From Phytoseiulus persimilis (taxonomy: Eukaryota > Arthropoda > Arachnida > Mesostigmata > Phytoseiidae): DNA of 64,000 nucleotides. How positions within the stretch are numbered: position 1 is the stretch's first letter; each line of letters begins with the position of its first letter. A program made the position numbers and the translations under genes. Location: positions 25,110,001-25,174,000 of the forward strand of contig CM075101.1 in the NCBI GenBank assembly GCA_037576195.1. Direction: 5' to 3'. Shown one piece after another: positions 38,001-47,776 of this stretch. A model generated the notes under the pieces. It was not told the origin of the DNA, did no database searches, and was given only the letters and a program-made list of their open reading frames with translations.

Positions 38001-38653
38001 TCGAGAGCTCACCGGCCAAGGCGGAGTTTTTCACTCGTCACCTAATGTTTTTTCAAATGCAGCCGTCACAAACATGCGAATCGACTTGCTCGGATTATGG
38101 TTCTACGAAATTCTCTGGGAGAACATGCCGAGTACAATCGTTTTCAGGTCGACGGAGTGTTCAGCTCGGCGCAACAGCATACGATGTGCGGTAACGAAGC
38201 TGTGAACAGCCTCTGCCGCTAAAAGCCACAGTGCTCACCTTTATGATTGACGTAGAGGGCGCTGCCGCGATTTACGGCCCTACAGGATACTGGTAGGGCT
38301 AGAGAAATGAACGAAACGAGCATTGTTCTCACTCGAGAGATTTCGACCAGGTGAAGGGGTGAGTGAAGAGGCATGATGCTCACTGTTGTCCACCCCAGTG
38401 TGTGAAGTTCTCCCATTTCCGTCTCTTGAGCCAACAAGAGGGGACGTTTGGAACGAAGACTTCTCGCTGTTGCAATTTCTCGATGAGCTTCGACTTGCAG
38501 AAATGAGGCTGCGGGATAAACATCCAGGCGCTTCCGCACCTCAGACGTGACCTGAACGAAAATATGACCAGGATGGAGAAGATCTATGGAGGTGTCGTCC
38601 CCCGGAGCTGACCCCAAGTTTCCGAGGTGTCTGAATGTTACGGAAGAACTGCG
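32001..38653. other. Gene-poor stretch upstream of the GPCR
   Basis: No gene is supported. Long frames at 34.1-34.6 kb (both strands) and 36.26-37.08 kb (+) lack ATG starts or motifs and overlap antisense frames of similar quality. On the minus strand near 37.6-37.2 kb two hydrophobic, Gly-rich segments are separated by a good GTGAGA donor; see the findings. The GPCR promoter should lie at the right end, but I see no TATA box. Confidence 0.4.
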
Positions 38654-40952
38654 ATGAGAGAATCCAGTTTGGGGTCGGCGGAGTTATCCATCGTCGTCTG
38701 TCTCGTTCTCGGAGGAGTTCTCGCGGATCGTTCCCGACTTCGCGATCAGGTGGAACAACTCCGCTTCTACAAATCGGACAAGCATTTGTGTCGTGGAGAC
38801 ACCAAACGCGAGCCAAGTCTAACGGCTCTGGCAGGCGATGTGTGTTACTGTGATAGCCTTTGTTTGAAGTTTGGTGATTGCTGCGTTGACTACCAAGATT
38901 CGGTGCCTCTCAGGAATGAGAACTTCAGCTGCGAACGTCTTGGCAACAGTTTCAAGTTCTACTACACCTGGTCCAGCTGCAGGAACGCTACTGTAGCGAG
39001 GGGGTGCAGAACAGCCGAGGACAAACCGTCGTCACTAATGCATGAACCTGTTCACCTCAACGGAACCCTCTACAAGAATATTTATTGCGCACGATGTTTA
39101 CGGAGCGAGGAATACATCAAGCAACACAAATACAAATGGCGGGAAAAACTGGCCTGGAAACCATCTGTTCCTCATTATGGGGACGAGCTGAGAAAGATCT
39201 TCACGAGCAGGAGTTGGTTCTACAACGTGACTTCGAGGGAGTATCATTTGTTCTTTGATCAAGTAGGTTCTTTTCGCATTAGCTCGCCGTTTTTCGCTGC
39301 GGACCATCCACTCGCTCATTCAGGATCCACGAGAGTTACTCATTCTAGCGCGATTACACGATGTCGCTCTACATCGAGGAGTTCGATTGGGCAAACTTCA
39401 CCGACGTCTTCAGTACGAGCTTATGCCCGCCTTTTCCAACCGTCAACTCTTGTGAGAACTCCACGTCGGCAGACGCTGATCTCTGCTCCAAATACACAGC
39501 ATACGTGCATGGAGGTGAGAGCAATCGAGCATTCGGTCCCTAACCCCAGGTCCGAAATCGCTGCTTTCGTTCTTCTTCTAACGAGTTCACTCCACAGTTC
39601 TCAAAGGAATCACCACCGTGTACAGGAACGCGCATTGCGCGGTGTGCAGTGGCGTCCGTTTGGAAAGTCTCACCGTTGGTCTACCGATACCACCACGCGA
39701 AGACACAACCCACATCATCGGTGATTTCATTCCTGTCAAAGAAATCGAATGTCCGCTAGGCACGGTTCACGTCATGGGTTTTTGCAAGCCGGTTCTGTGC
39801 CAGTTAGGTTTCGAATGGAACGGCATCCAGTGCGTCACAGAGAACGGCCAGGCTGGATGCTTTTATCTCACGCTCGACGTGCAGTGGGTCCGCTTCGTAG
39901 ATAGCAGCATATTGTTGTGGAACCATAAATATTTTAGCCCCTATACAAATATCACGGATAGAGCGGGTGTGGTCACCAATGTGAAAGTGTGCACTTACAC
40001 ACCGATTACAACGGCTATTACCCCGACCATGGAACGGATTTCCGAAGTGTGCCTGATTAGCTCCTGTGTCTGTCTGAGCTTACAAATTGTCACATACATC
40101 GTTCTGCCCGCCATGCGAACAACGCGAGCGGGGAAGATAGTTATTCTGTTGAGCCTGAGTATCCTCCTGGGTCACATCATGTTTCTGGTGAAAGATGACA
40201 CCGAACCGGGGAACGCCGCCTGCAAAACAGTGGCGGTCCTCGCGCATTTTTTCTACATAGGATCGTTCTTTTGGATGCTGGTCATGGCCATAGATTCGTG
40301 CCGATGCTTGGCCTTCAATGTGTTCTCCGGGACGGAAAGCCACGTAATGCTTAGATATACTGTTTTCGCCTTTCTAGGTACACTTAGTGTCGTAGCTGCC
40401 GCGCTTGCAATTGACACTCTGGTGCCTTCCAGTGGCTTCGCTCCGATGTACGGCGAAGAGGTTTGCTGGTTCGGGAATCGGGGAGGCTTCATGATGTTTT
40501 TCGCTGTTCCTGTTTTGCTGATCATTGTCGCAAACTTCACGCTGTTTCTGATCACTGCTGTCAAAGTCCGATCAATTCAGAAAGAAGCTCGCAGCTCCAT
40601 ACAACAATCGAATTTCAAATCGGAGGTGCTACGGATGAGACTCTACCTCCGACTCGCCGTCATCGTAGGTCTCACGTGGTTCTTTGGGGTGCTCATGTTT
40701 CTGGTAGATAGCGGAGGCTCTGAAATCTACACGTACGCGTTCTTCTTGCTCGGATTTGTCCAGGGCGTTTTCATTTTTGTAGCGTTCACATGCAAGGCTC
40801 GCGTTCTCAGGGACATTCGACGAGTGATAGAAACGAAATCGATCTCAAGGAACTCGCTCACTCGAACTCATACGAATATTTCGAGCGTTCCTTCGGGGCA
40901 AACTGTCACATCTGCACCGCTCCTAAGGGGCGTGCAGCACTCATCTTTTTGA
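38654..40952 (+). CDS. Somatomedin-B-like, methuselah-type GPCR
   Basis: This is a plasma-membrane receptor of the secretin/methuselah-like class. Exons: 38654-39262, 39349-39514, 39598-40952; phases join cleanly to give 709 residues. The ATG opens a signal peptide (VVCLVLGGVLADRS). Residues 46-80 form a somatomedin-B-like Cys cluster (CYCDSLC, FGDCCVDY). A Cys-rich ectodomain with several N-glycosylation sites follows. Seven hydrophobic helices start near residue 406, including KIVILLSLSILLGHIMF, FFWMLVMAI, a Trp-rich helix 6 (GLTWFFGVLMF) and a helix 7 with FVQGVFIFVAF. About 50 Ser/Thr-rich residues form the C-tail. Exon 2 uses a CTAG acceptor at 39347-39348; an in-frame stop just upstream rules out an earlier start. 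Ligand is unknown. No GPS autoproteolysis site is evident. Confidence 0.9.
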
Positions 40953-40975
40953 ATTGCGTTCGTGTTCGTTTGCAA

Positions 40976-41010
40976 AATAAATGCAAAAATGCGTGGGTAG
41001 AGAAAATAAA
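40976..41010 (+). terminator. Two poly(A) signals of the GPCR gene
   Basis: AATAAA occurs at 40976-40981 and again at 41005-41010, 24 and 53 bases after the stop codon, allowing two closely spaced 3' ends. Confidence 0.75.
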
Positions 41011-43829
41011 GCTGTGGCGCTCGGTCTTATGCAATCTGCTGAATCGTCTTATTATCTGACGACGCCCCGCTGAGAGGGCAGACGCAGCCCCCGACTCTGG
41101 GAACACAATCACCGCTCGATCCGCTCCATTGACCATGTTGACACTCGATCAGCTCCGAAGCGCTCGTTCTCAGGACCGTTCAATGTCGGTGAATATTTTC
41201 CAAGTTCCAGCCTCCCATCTGTGCAACGTCAGGAAAAAAAAAACTGAAAATCTGTCACCTGGGGGAGGAATCTGTTTTGAAAGTCTTAGCACCGGAAGTA
41301 GAGAGAGAACCGAAATTCCTTGACTGATTCTTGAAAAGGAAGACAGAGCTCAAAAGCCGATCCAAGCCCTATATCTATGTTCTGCTCAGTGAACCTGCGG
41401 CGAGAGTTGTCTAGCAACCTTAGCAGTGTTCATCACCACAACGAAGAGCATGGCAGGTTCTCAGTAGTTCTTCTACTCGACTCAGCACAAATGGAGATTT
41501 GGAATCCAGTCCTCATAGTGGCTCTTGCTAAGGTACACGCATGCACATGCGCACCCCAAGAAACGTTCGTTGGTGCGGGGAATACTCAGGTGTCCGCTTG
41601 GGTCTGCTACGAGCTTCGCTGAGCCACGTCACTCACTCTTTCTAGTTATGCTATTCGAAAAATGAATACCCTGGACGGAAAATATCAGGAGTCGAAGAAC
41701 TCGCGCGAATACGGGAGGTCTCCGAGGACATCGGGTCACGGCTACCATCAAATATGGCATGGCCTGAACATCAAGGTTCTGATGCGCGAGTTAGCGCGGA
41801 AGACACTCATACAGTTGGCCGCTTAGAGGGATTCCGATTCCCCGTGCCATAACGCGATATGAGCTCGAGCTGGTCGAACTCAGCGAATCGGGCTCCCTCG
41901 CTCGGTCCGTCCGTTTTCAGTGAGTTTGAATCTATTCCTATGTTTTCAATGCGCATTTGATCTTTCTCCGCCGGGATTGAGGTGCGTTGAGTTCAACGAC
42001 GTTTTCTCTCGATTCTTCCAGCGTAGAATGCCCTCGGTTATTTCAAACCCCTCGGTGTCGAGCCGAGGTGTAGTCAAGTTGACAAGGTGATTCTCGTGGT
42101 GGAGGACATCGTGAAGTTATTCTCGTTGGGGGAGAAAAAGAAGCTCCAGGTTGTCATGTCAAAATAAAGCTCGAATGCAGGATTCGTCTGTTTCAGGTGT
42201 CCCTAATCCGTGACAGCTCACGGGGATGGAACGCGCGTTCATGTTGACGGATCTTGGCGTTGAGGGTTCCTGCTCGTCTAAACGCCAGAATAACCCTCCC
42301 TCCCCATCTATTGATGTTCTGCAGCGCGAAGCACGTGCATTGGTGGATCGTTTCCGATCTGAGGTGGCTTCATCGACGCGGCGGAGGAGCGAGGTCAAGC
42401 CGTGATTAGGTTCGTCCGAGTCTCGTGCTCTTCCTCAATCGGTTGTTCCTGTCTCGCTTTGAAATCGAGTTTCCCGGACCTGTTCTGTCCTCCTTTTTCG
42501 CTGAGTTGGGCTACACCGTGTTCTGGCGTGAAGATGCTTTCCGGCTGACATCTATATGATGCGCCGCTGCCGTTGTGTCGAGTCACCATGCTATTGTATG
42601 CACACAACTGGTGTGTTGGTCTTCATTCCTGTCCACAAAAGCTGTGAGCATCTCCGGATTTCAGTCTACTTATTTGGCTGCTTTATGACCGCGCCCCCTC
42701 GAATCGCTCTCGACTGATATCGCTCTGCGAAGAACGTCATCTGACGGCACCTTGCAAGCAAGTAGGCGGGAGCTCGACGCCTCTCGGAAACGGATCCGCT
42801 TCAACGATAGACTGGTATCACAACGCCCCCGAGAAAAACTTGATTCGCAACCCCCAAGTATGATCAGAACGACGTATTCCACACGAGCATCGCGAACTGT
42901 GTGAAGCCGAGCTCGAGGAGAGAGTTTGATAATCACAAGTTCCAGCTCTGATGCGGAGCACGACGTCCAGTCGCAGCGACTGGGACGAGCTGCCAGACCA
43001 TCCCGTTCGCAGTCTCTGCTTATATGGAGAGGTTCCTGGATCATACCGTGGACATTTTGTGAGTCGCGTCTCGGTGGATTGCGACCGCCTCACACAACCC
43101 GCCAAGAAAGCAAAGATCATTTAAACAGCAGTCGCCACGTTTGTTTGAGTTCGGCACATTCTGTCCTGGCTCTTTTAGTCGAACATCGTCTGTCAGAAGA
43201 TTTTCATGTGAGTTCTCTCGTTTTCGTTTCGTACTCTGAGTCGGAATTCACATTATTTTCGGACGGGCCATTGAAGTCTCCGCGGATGGAGATTGTTGGG
43301 CTCCTCTGTCAGCTGCTGACGATGACTTGTTCTCCCAAACAAACTCGGGTACTTCAGTCCACACACTTTGTTATGAAACCAGAATCACTCGATAAACTAT
43401 TGTCTGCTACAGCCGGTGTCACTGCGAGTTCTGTGCGAGACTGAGCGTTCTCCACGTGTTGCATGCTTCGAGGTTCTGGCCGCGAGCACCGACTCCGGGA
43501 TATCGGAAAGATCAGCGATCGGTTTATGCTCCTGTGACTTTTGAAACTTACAGTAAGAAAGCGAGAGGGGCATCGACCACAAGTTTCTTCGAATGGTAGC
43601 CAACAAAAGTGAAGTGAACGTTATCTACGTCTCGAGGCTAAGCTTGGCGGAGAAGCCCGCCATCAACACCGGAAAGACCAGCCACAGCAACTGCCTGTGT
43701 ACCCACATAGCCGGAGCTCTGAGCTCATACATTCTAACGATACCTCTGCTGGATAAACCCATCCAACTCGGCACCTGATTTTTGATTGGGGCTGGTAGCA
43801 GGAGACTGAATCAATATTATTCGCGCAGG
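41011..43829. other. Spacer between GPCR and NO66 genes
   Basis: No gene is firmly supported. Candidate fragments are a 63-codon minus frame with an ATG (MVTRHNG, near 42.59 kb) that ends in TGA at 42395, overlapped by another minus frame; a plus frame at 42.9-43.44 kb without an early ATG; and a possible minus-strand signal peptide near 43.70 kb. All have competing antisense frames. Confidence 0.4.
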
Positions 43830-45374
43830 ATGGATTCCAAGAACTTGAAGAAAAAGCTGAAGAGAAAAATTCCAAAGAAGAAACCGTCGCTCGTGAAAGT
43901 AGTGCGTGATGAGGCAAAGAAGCAGGAGAAAAAGTCCGCGCAAAAGGCCAACGGAGGTCCAGCGTCAGAGCAGTCTGTATCTGAGAGCGACTACATCATA
44001 GAGGTCCCCTCGAATATTTCTAAGGACTACATGGAGAAGCCGTCGAGCACTGAAAGAGCGGAAGCGGCTTTCGCTTGGCTCATAGCGCCAGTAACAACCC
44101 AAGATTTCTACAAGAAGTACTTCGAGAAGAAACCATTCGTTGTCCGACATAAAGATCCCTCCTATTATGAACACCTGCTCAGCACTGCGAAGTTGGATAC
44201 GGTGTTGCGAGAACGCGATGTTCATTTCGAGAAAAATATTGATCTGACTTCCTACGTAGACGGCAAAAGAGAAACGGTCATGCTAGAAGGCAGGGCTTTA
44301 CCGGCGCTTGTTTGGCAGTACTACGGGGAGGGGTGTTCAGTGCGTCTCCTGAACCCTCAATCTTACGTGGAGGCCGTGCATAGTCTTTGCTACACTTTGG
44401 CCGAGCATTTCTCGTCGTTCGTCGGGGCTAACGTGTACTTGACACCGGCTGGAACGCAGGGTTTCGCTCCGCACTGGGACGACATCGATGCGTTCGTGCT
44501 GCAGCTCGAGGGCAGAAAGCAGTGGAAAGTATACAAACCTCGGAACGAGGAAGAAGAGCTCCCGCTCTTGTCTTCAGGGAATCTTGACAGAGAAGAACTC
44601 GTTGAGCCGCCAATTATCGAAACCACTCTCGAAACCGGCGACTTGTTGTACATGCCTCGAGGCTTCATTCATGAAGCCTCAAGTTGCGAGGATGATCATT
44701 CACTGCACATCACAATATCGGCCAATCAAAAGAATACTTGGTCGGATTACTTCAAAATCTTGCTTCCCGCCGCTCTGGAACTAGCGACGGAGTCTGACGT
44801 TGAGTTTCGAAAGACCCTTCCTCGCAATTATCTACGAAATATGGGCGTTATGCACTCGGACCTGCAGAACAAAGCGCGCCAAATTTTCACCGACATCGCC
44901 TCGAAATTGTTTCAAAAACTTATAGCAAATGCTCCGCTGGATCCGGCGGCGGACCAGATGTCTGTTAGCTACATGCACGATTCCCTGCCACCAATTTTGA
45001 GTTCCTCCGAGAGAGAACTAACGGCTAGCAACCGGTCGAAATGGGACCGTAAAACTCTCAGTGGGAATTCGAAGTTCGACCACGTGCATCCGGAAACTGA
45101 GGTTTGTCTGATTTCGAAGAACTGTGTGCGCGTTGCGTCGGAGGAGGAATCTGTGTTCGCCTATCATATCGTCGACAACACTAGTGTCTACAGGGAGCGC
45201 GATGAGCCCTATAAAATTGAAATCACTCCATTTGAAGCGAATGTCATCGAATTCCTTGTTTCCAACTATCCAACATTCGTTCGAGTGAAGGATATCCCCG
45301 TCGAAGGGACACCAGTTGACGTAAAAGAAATCATCCACACTCTTTACTTCAAGAACCTTCTTCTTGCGAAGTGA
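43830..45374 (+). CDS. NO66: JmjC ribosomal oxygenase NO66/RIOX1
   Basis: This is a Fe(II)/2-oxoglutarate oxygenase of the nucleolus; the family hydroxylates a histidine of ribosomal protein uL2/RPL8 and has been reported as an H3K4/K36 demethylase. It is a single uninterrupted frame of 514 residues. The Lys-rich start (KKKLKRKIPKKK) suits nuclear/nucleolar targeting. The cupin core follows, with FAPHWDDIDAFVLQLEGRK giving iron ligands His215 and Asp217, and His281 in LLYMPRGFIHEA. A C-terminal winged-helix-like region ends the protein. NVYLTPAGTQGFAPHWDD and LEGRKQWKVYKP match RIOX1 rather than MINA/RIOX2. It is shorter than human RIOX1 (641) because the N-terminal tail is short. The frame is open upstream but has no earlier ATG. 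The gene has no introns, unlike its neighbours. Confidence 0.95.
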   Translation: MDSKNLKKKLKRKIPKKKPSLVKVVRDEAKKQEKKSAQKANGGPASEQSVSESDYIIEVPSNISKDYMEKPSSTERAEAAFAWLIAPVTTQDFYKKYFEKKPFVVRHKDPSYYEHLLSTAKLDTVLRERDVHFEKNIDLTSYVDGKRETVMLEGRALPALVWQYYGEGCSVRLLNPQSYVEAVHSLCYTLAEHFSSFVGANVYLTPAGTQGFAPHWDDIDAFVLQLEGRKQWKVYKPRNEEEELPLLSSGNLDREELVEPPIIETTLETGDLLYMPRGFIHEASSCEDDHSLHITISANQKNTWSDYFKILLPAALELATESDVEFRKTLPRNYLRNMGVMHSDLQNKARQIFTDIASKLFQKLIANAPLDPAADQMSVSYMHDSLPPILSSSERELTASNRSKWDRKTLSGNSKFDHVHPETEVCLISKNCVRVASEEESVFAYHIVDNTSVYRERDEPYKIEITPFEANVIEFLVSNYPTFVRVKDIPVEGTPVDVKEIIHTLYFKNLLLAK

Positions 45375-45444
45375 ATTTCGAGGTGCGATTTTGTACATTG
45401 TTTCCGTCGGTGTTAAGCTGCAGCTGGTTCAGTGCGTCGTGCGG

Positions 45445-45450
45445 AATAAA
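45445..45450 (+). terminator. Poly(A) signal of NO66
   Basis: AATAAA lies 70 bases after the NO66 stop codon and 222 bases before the transporter start. Confidence 0.75.
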
Positions 45451-45671
45451 CTGAGAATGTAGGCATCAGGAAGGTCAAGAGCGACTCTTCGTGATGGCCG
45501 ATGAGCTCGATTCATTTTGTTTTCATTGGGTCTTGCAGCCTGATCGTTTTCTCGCCCTTCTCAGACTTCCTTCGGTCATCCTGAGAGATGCCGGAGTGCC
45601 CGTCATCTTCGAGGCGGTGTATTATTCAACGCCATGGTGTTCACAGGTATGATGCAGAGGCTTAAAGCTCC

Positions 45672-47102
45672 ATGGACACAACAGAGACTCTTCCCTGGCA
45701 GAGAGCGACCTTGAAGGGGGGACATTCTGCGGCCATCATGAAAACGGCGACTCCAAAACAGGTCGCCCTGAAGAAAGTTCCGGTGGCGGCTCACGAGCAC
45801 CGCACAGGACTGTATGGCGGCAGAGCATTTTTACTCCTGGCCGTATGGTGAGTGAGTCGCAGGATTACTCTTCCTGAGAATCGTATTGATTCGAAACGGC
45901 TTCCTGCTTGCTTACCAATGAAGATTTCACGACGGACGACCGTAGAACTCATCAAATAACTCCGAATTCCCCGCAGGTATTTCTTCAGCTTCACTACGCT
46001 CATATTGAATAAGTACTTCTTGTCGTCACAAAATGGAGATCCCATAGTATTAGCAGTGTGTCAGATGCTGGCATGTTGCCTCGTGGGAGGGATGCAGTTA
46101 CAATGTGTGAAGAAACCGGGGTCAGCTTACCCCAAAAAAGAGAAACTTTCAAGCGCAGCTGTACTGGGTACGCTCCGGTTCTGCACTGTTCTTTTCGGTG
46201 AGTTGCAGCTACCGTTGTACTGCTTGTATTCATAGAAGTTGTTTTGTGCTGATATTGTTTTGAAGCCGCGAAGCCGACTTCCATTGAATATAACCTGATT
46301 TTCAGGTCTAGTCACCCTGTGGTATGTGCCCGTCTCCTTTGCGGAAACCGTGAAAAGTTCGGCGCCGGTTTTTACGGTGCTCATCGCTCATCTAGTGATT
46401 GGGGAACGCACCCCATGTTTGGTAGCATTCTCTCTGATGCCTATCATGCTCGGTCTTGCCTTATGCTCAGCGAATGAGCTCAGTTTCAATCGCTCAGGAT
46501 TTATAGCAGCTATGCTCACTAATGTCGTTGAGTGGTGAGTATGAGTTGATTGAGGTATATCGCAAGCCGTTGCTATTTGTTCGAGTCGGTATAGATGGCC
46601 CCGTTATTGGACCACACCGTACCATTATTGATTTGGGTCTTTCAGTTTCCAGAACGTTCACTCTAAACACATGCTGTCCGACGACAGCAAACGGATGTCG
46701 CCGATGGAGTTACAGGCAACTTCATCGTTTTTCTCCGTTCTGCTGTCGCTGCCTCTATTCCTAATTTACACACCAAGTTCGGCCCAGGACGACGCATACC
46801 CTCCGATGATGGTTCTCATCTTGGCGGCGGTCTCCTTCCATCTTCAGAGTCTGGTAGAATACGCTCTCCTGACTCGAATCTCACCCGTGACGCACAGTGT
46901 TGCCAACACAGTCAAACGTGCTTTAATGATCTGGCTGTCTACTCTAGTTTTCGGTAATCCCGTCACCTTCCTCAGCGGGGTTGGAACCCTGATTGTCTTT
47001 CTTGGCGTGTTGCTTTACAACCATACGCGAGAGCAGGCTTACAAATCGAGCGCTCCTAGCATCAAGCTGAAGGAGGTTCTAGTCACTGATCACGACGTTT
47101 AA
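45672..47102 (+). CDS. SLC35E2: SLC35E2-like nucleotide-sugar/triose-P transporter
   Basis: This is a multi-pass carrier of the TPT/EamA drug-metabolite superfamily, expected in Golgi or ER membranes; the substrate of SLC35E2 proteins is not established. Exons: 45672-45847, 45977-46197, 46306-46534, 46646-47102, frame-consistent, 360 residues. The first exon is short and preceded by an in-frame TAA, which fixes the ATG. About ten hydrophobic helices are visible, with family blocks such as [31 protein letters not shown] and [20 protein letters not shown]. The chain ends soon after [10 protein letters not shown] with a short charged tail. It lies 298 bases downstream of NO66 on the same strand and converges with TAF3. 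Confidence 0.93.
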
Positions 47103-47375
47103 CAAGAATGTCGATGTACGTTTCCGAGTTTATGCGGGAGCGCTCTCTGGGCAAACATAGGATCCACGAGCAATTTCGGCACTCACGCTCGAAAATCCCA
47201 CGGCTCGCCTGAGTGAGCGTGAGTATGCAAATAGGTTATCAGTTCTTTATCTTGGTTGGGGTTCACTGCAGCTCCTGAATCGGGAAGAACCGCGCGCGAT
47301 CAACATCTTGTGATAGTTTTCAATCTGCAAACTACGAGGGACGAGTGTAAAGCAGAGGATGAAAGTTCAGAAGTG

Positions 47376-47381
47376 AATAAA
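47376..47381 (+). terminator. Poly(A) signal of the SLC35E2-like gene
   Basis: AATAAA about 275 bases after the stop codon, in an AT-rich patch that also carries reverse-strand signals for TAF3. Confidence 0.65.
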
Positions 47382-47492
47382 TTTTATTTTCAATTTATTA
47401 TTCCATTCTTGCGATGGATCGTTGGTTCGGATTTCTCCGCCTAGAACTCAACTCAATGTCGGTCAGTTACCAGGAATGATCTATGCACATGG

Positions 47493-47498
47493 TTTATT
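47493..47498 (-). terminator. Probable poly(A) signal of TAF3
   Basis: TTTATT on the plus strand, that is AATAAA on the minus strand, about 280 bases beyond the TAF3 stop. Further copies lie at 47394-47399 and 47383-47388, past the SLC35E2-like signal, so the two transcripts may overlap at their ends. Confidence 0.55.
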
Positions 47499-47776
47499 TA
47501 CAGAAAATAATCAGCTTGGCCTTGATGGATTTTACAGATCCGATTAAGTATTTATCCCCATACGTTCCGCCGACAGTCTCATCTTGCATTCCGCTTCCTC
47601 TCAAATTGACGATCCTTCCGGATCGCTACCTGTTTAAATACAGAACCAAACAAAGAAATATTCACAGAGGTAGAAGATGAAAAGTATCCACGCTACAACA
47701 TCGTGATCTCGATCGGAACAAACAAAAGCGCTCTCTTCCACCCTCGCTTAATTATGAACAGATTAATCCCGCCGAG

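Noticed and set aside
39263-39724. Read-through of GPCR exon 1 into a longer single frame
   Set aside because: The continuation is Ser/Arg-rich nonsense, while splicing at GTAGGT restores the conserved receptor sequence.
43782-43829. Upstream extension of NO66 by 16 codons
   Set aside because: The extension has no ATG; the Lys-rich MDSKNLKKK start at 43830 is the first.
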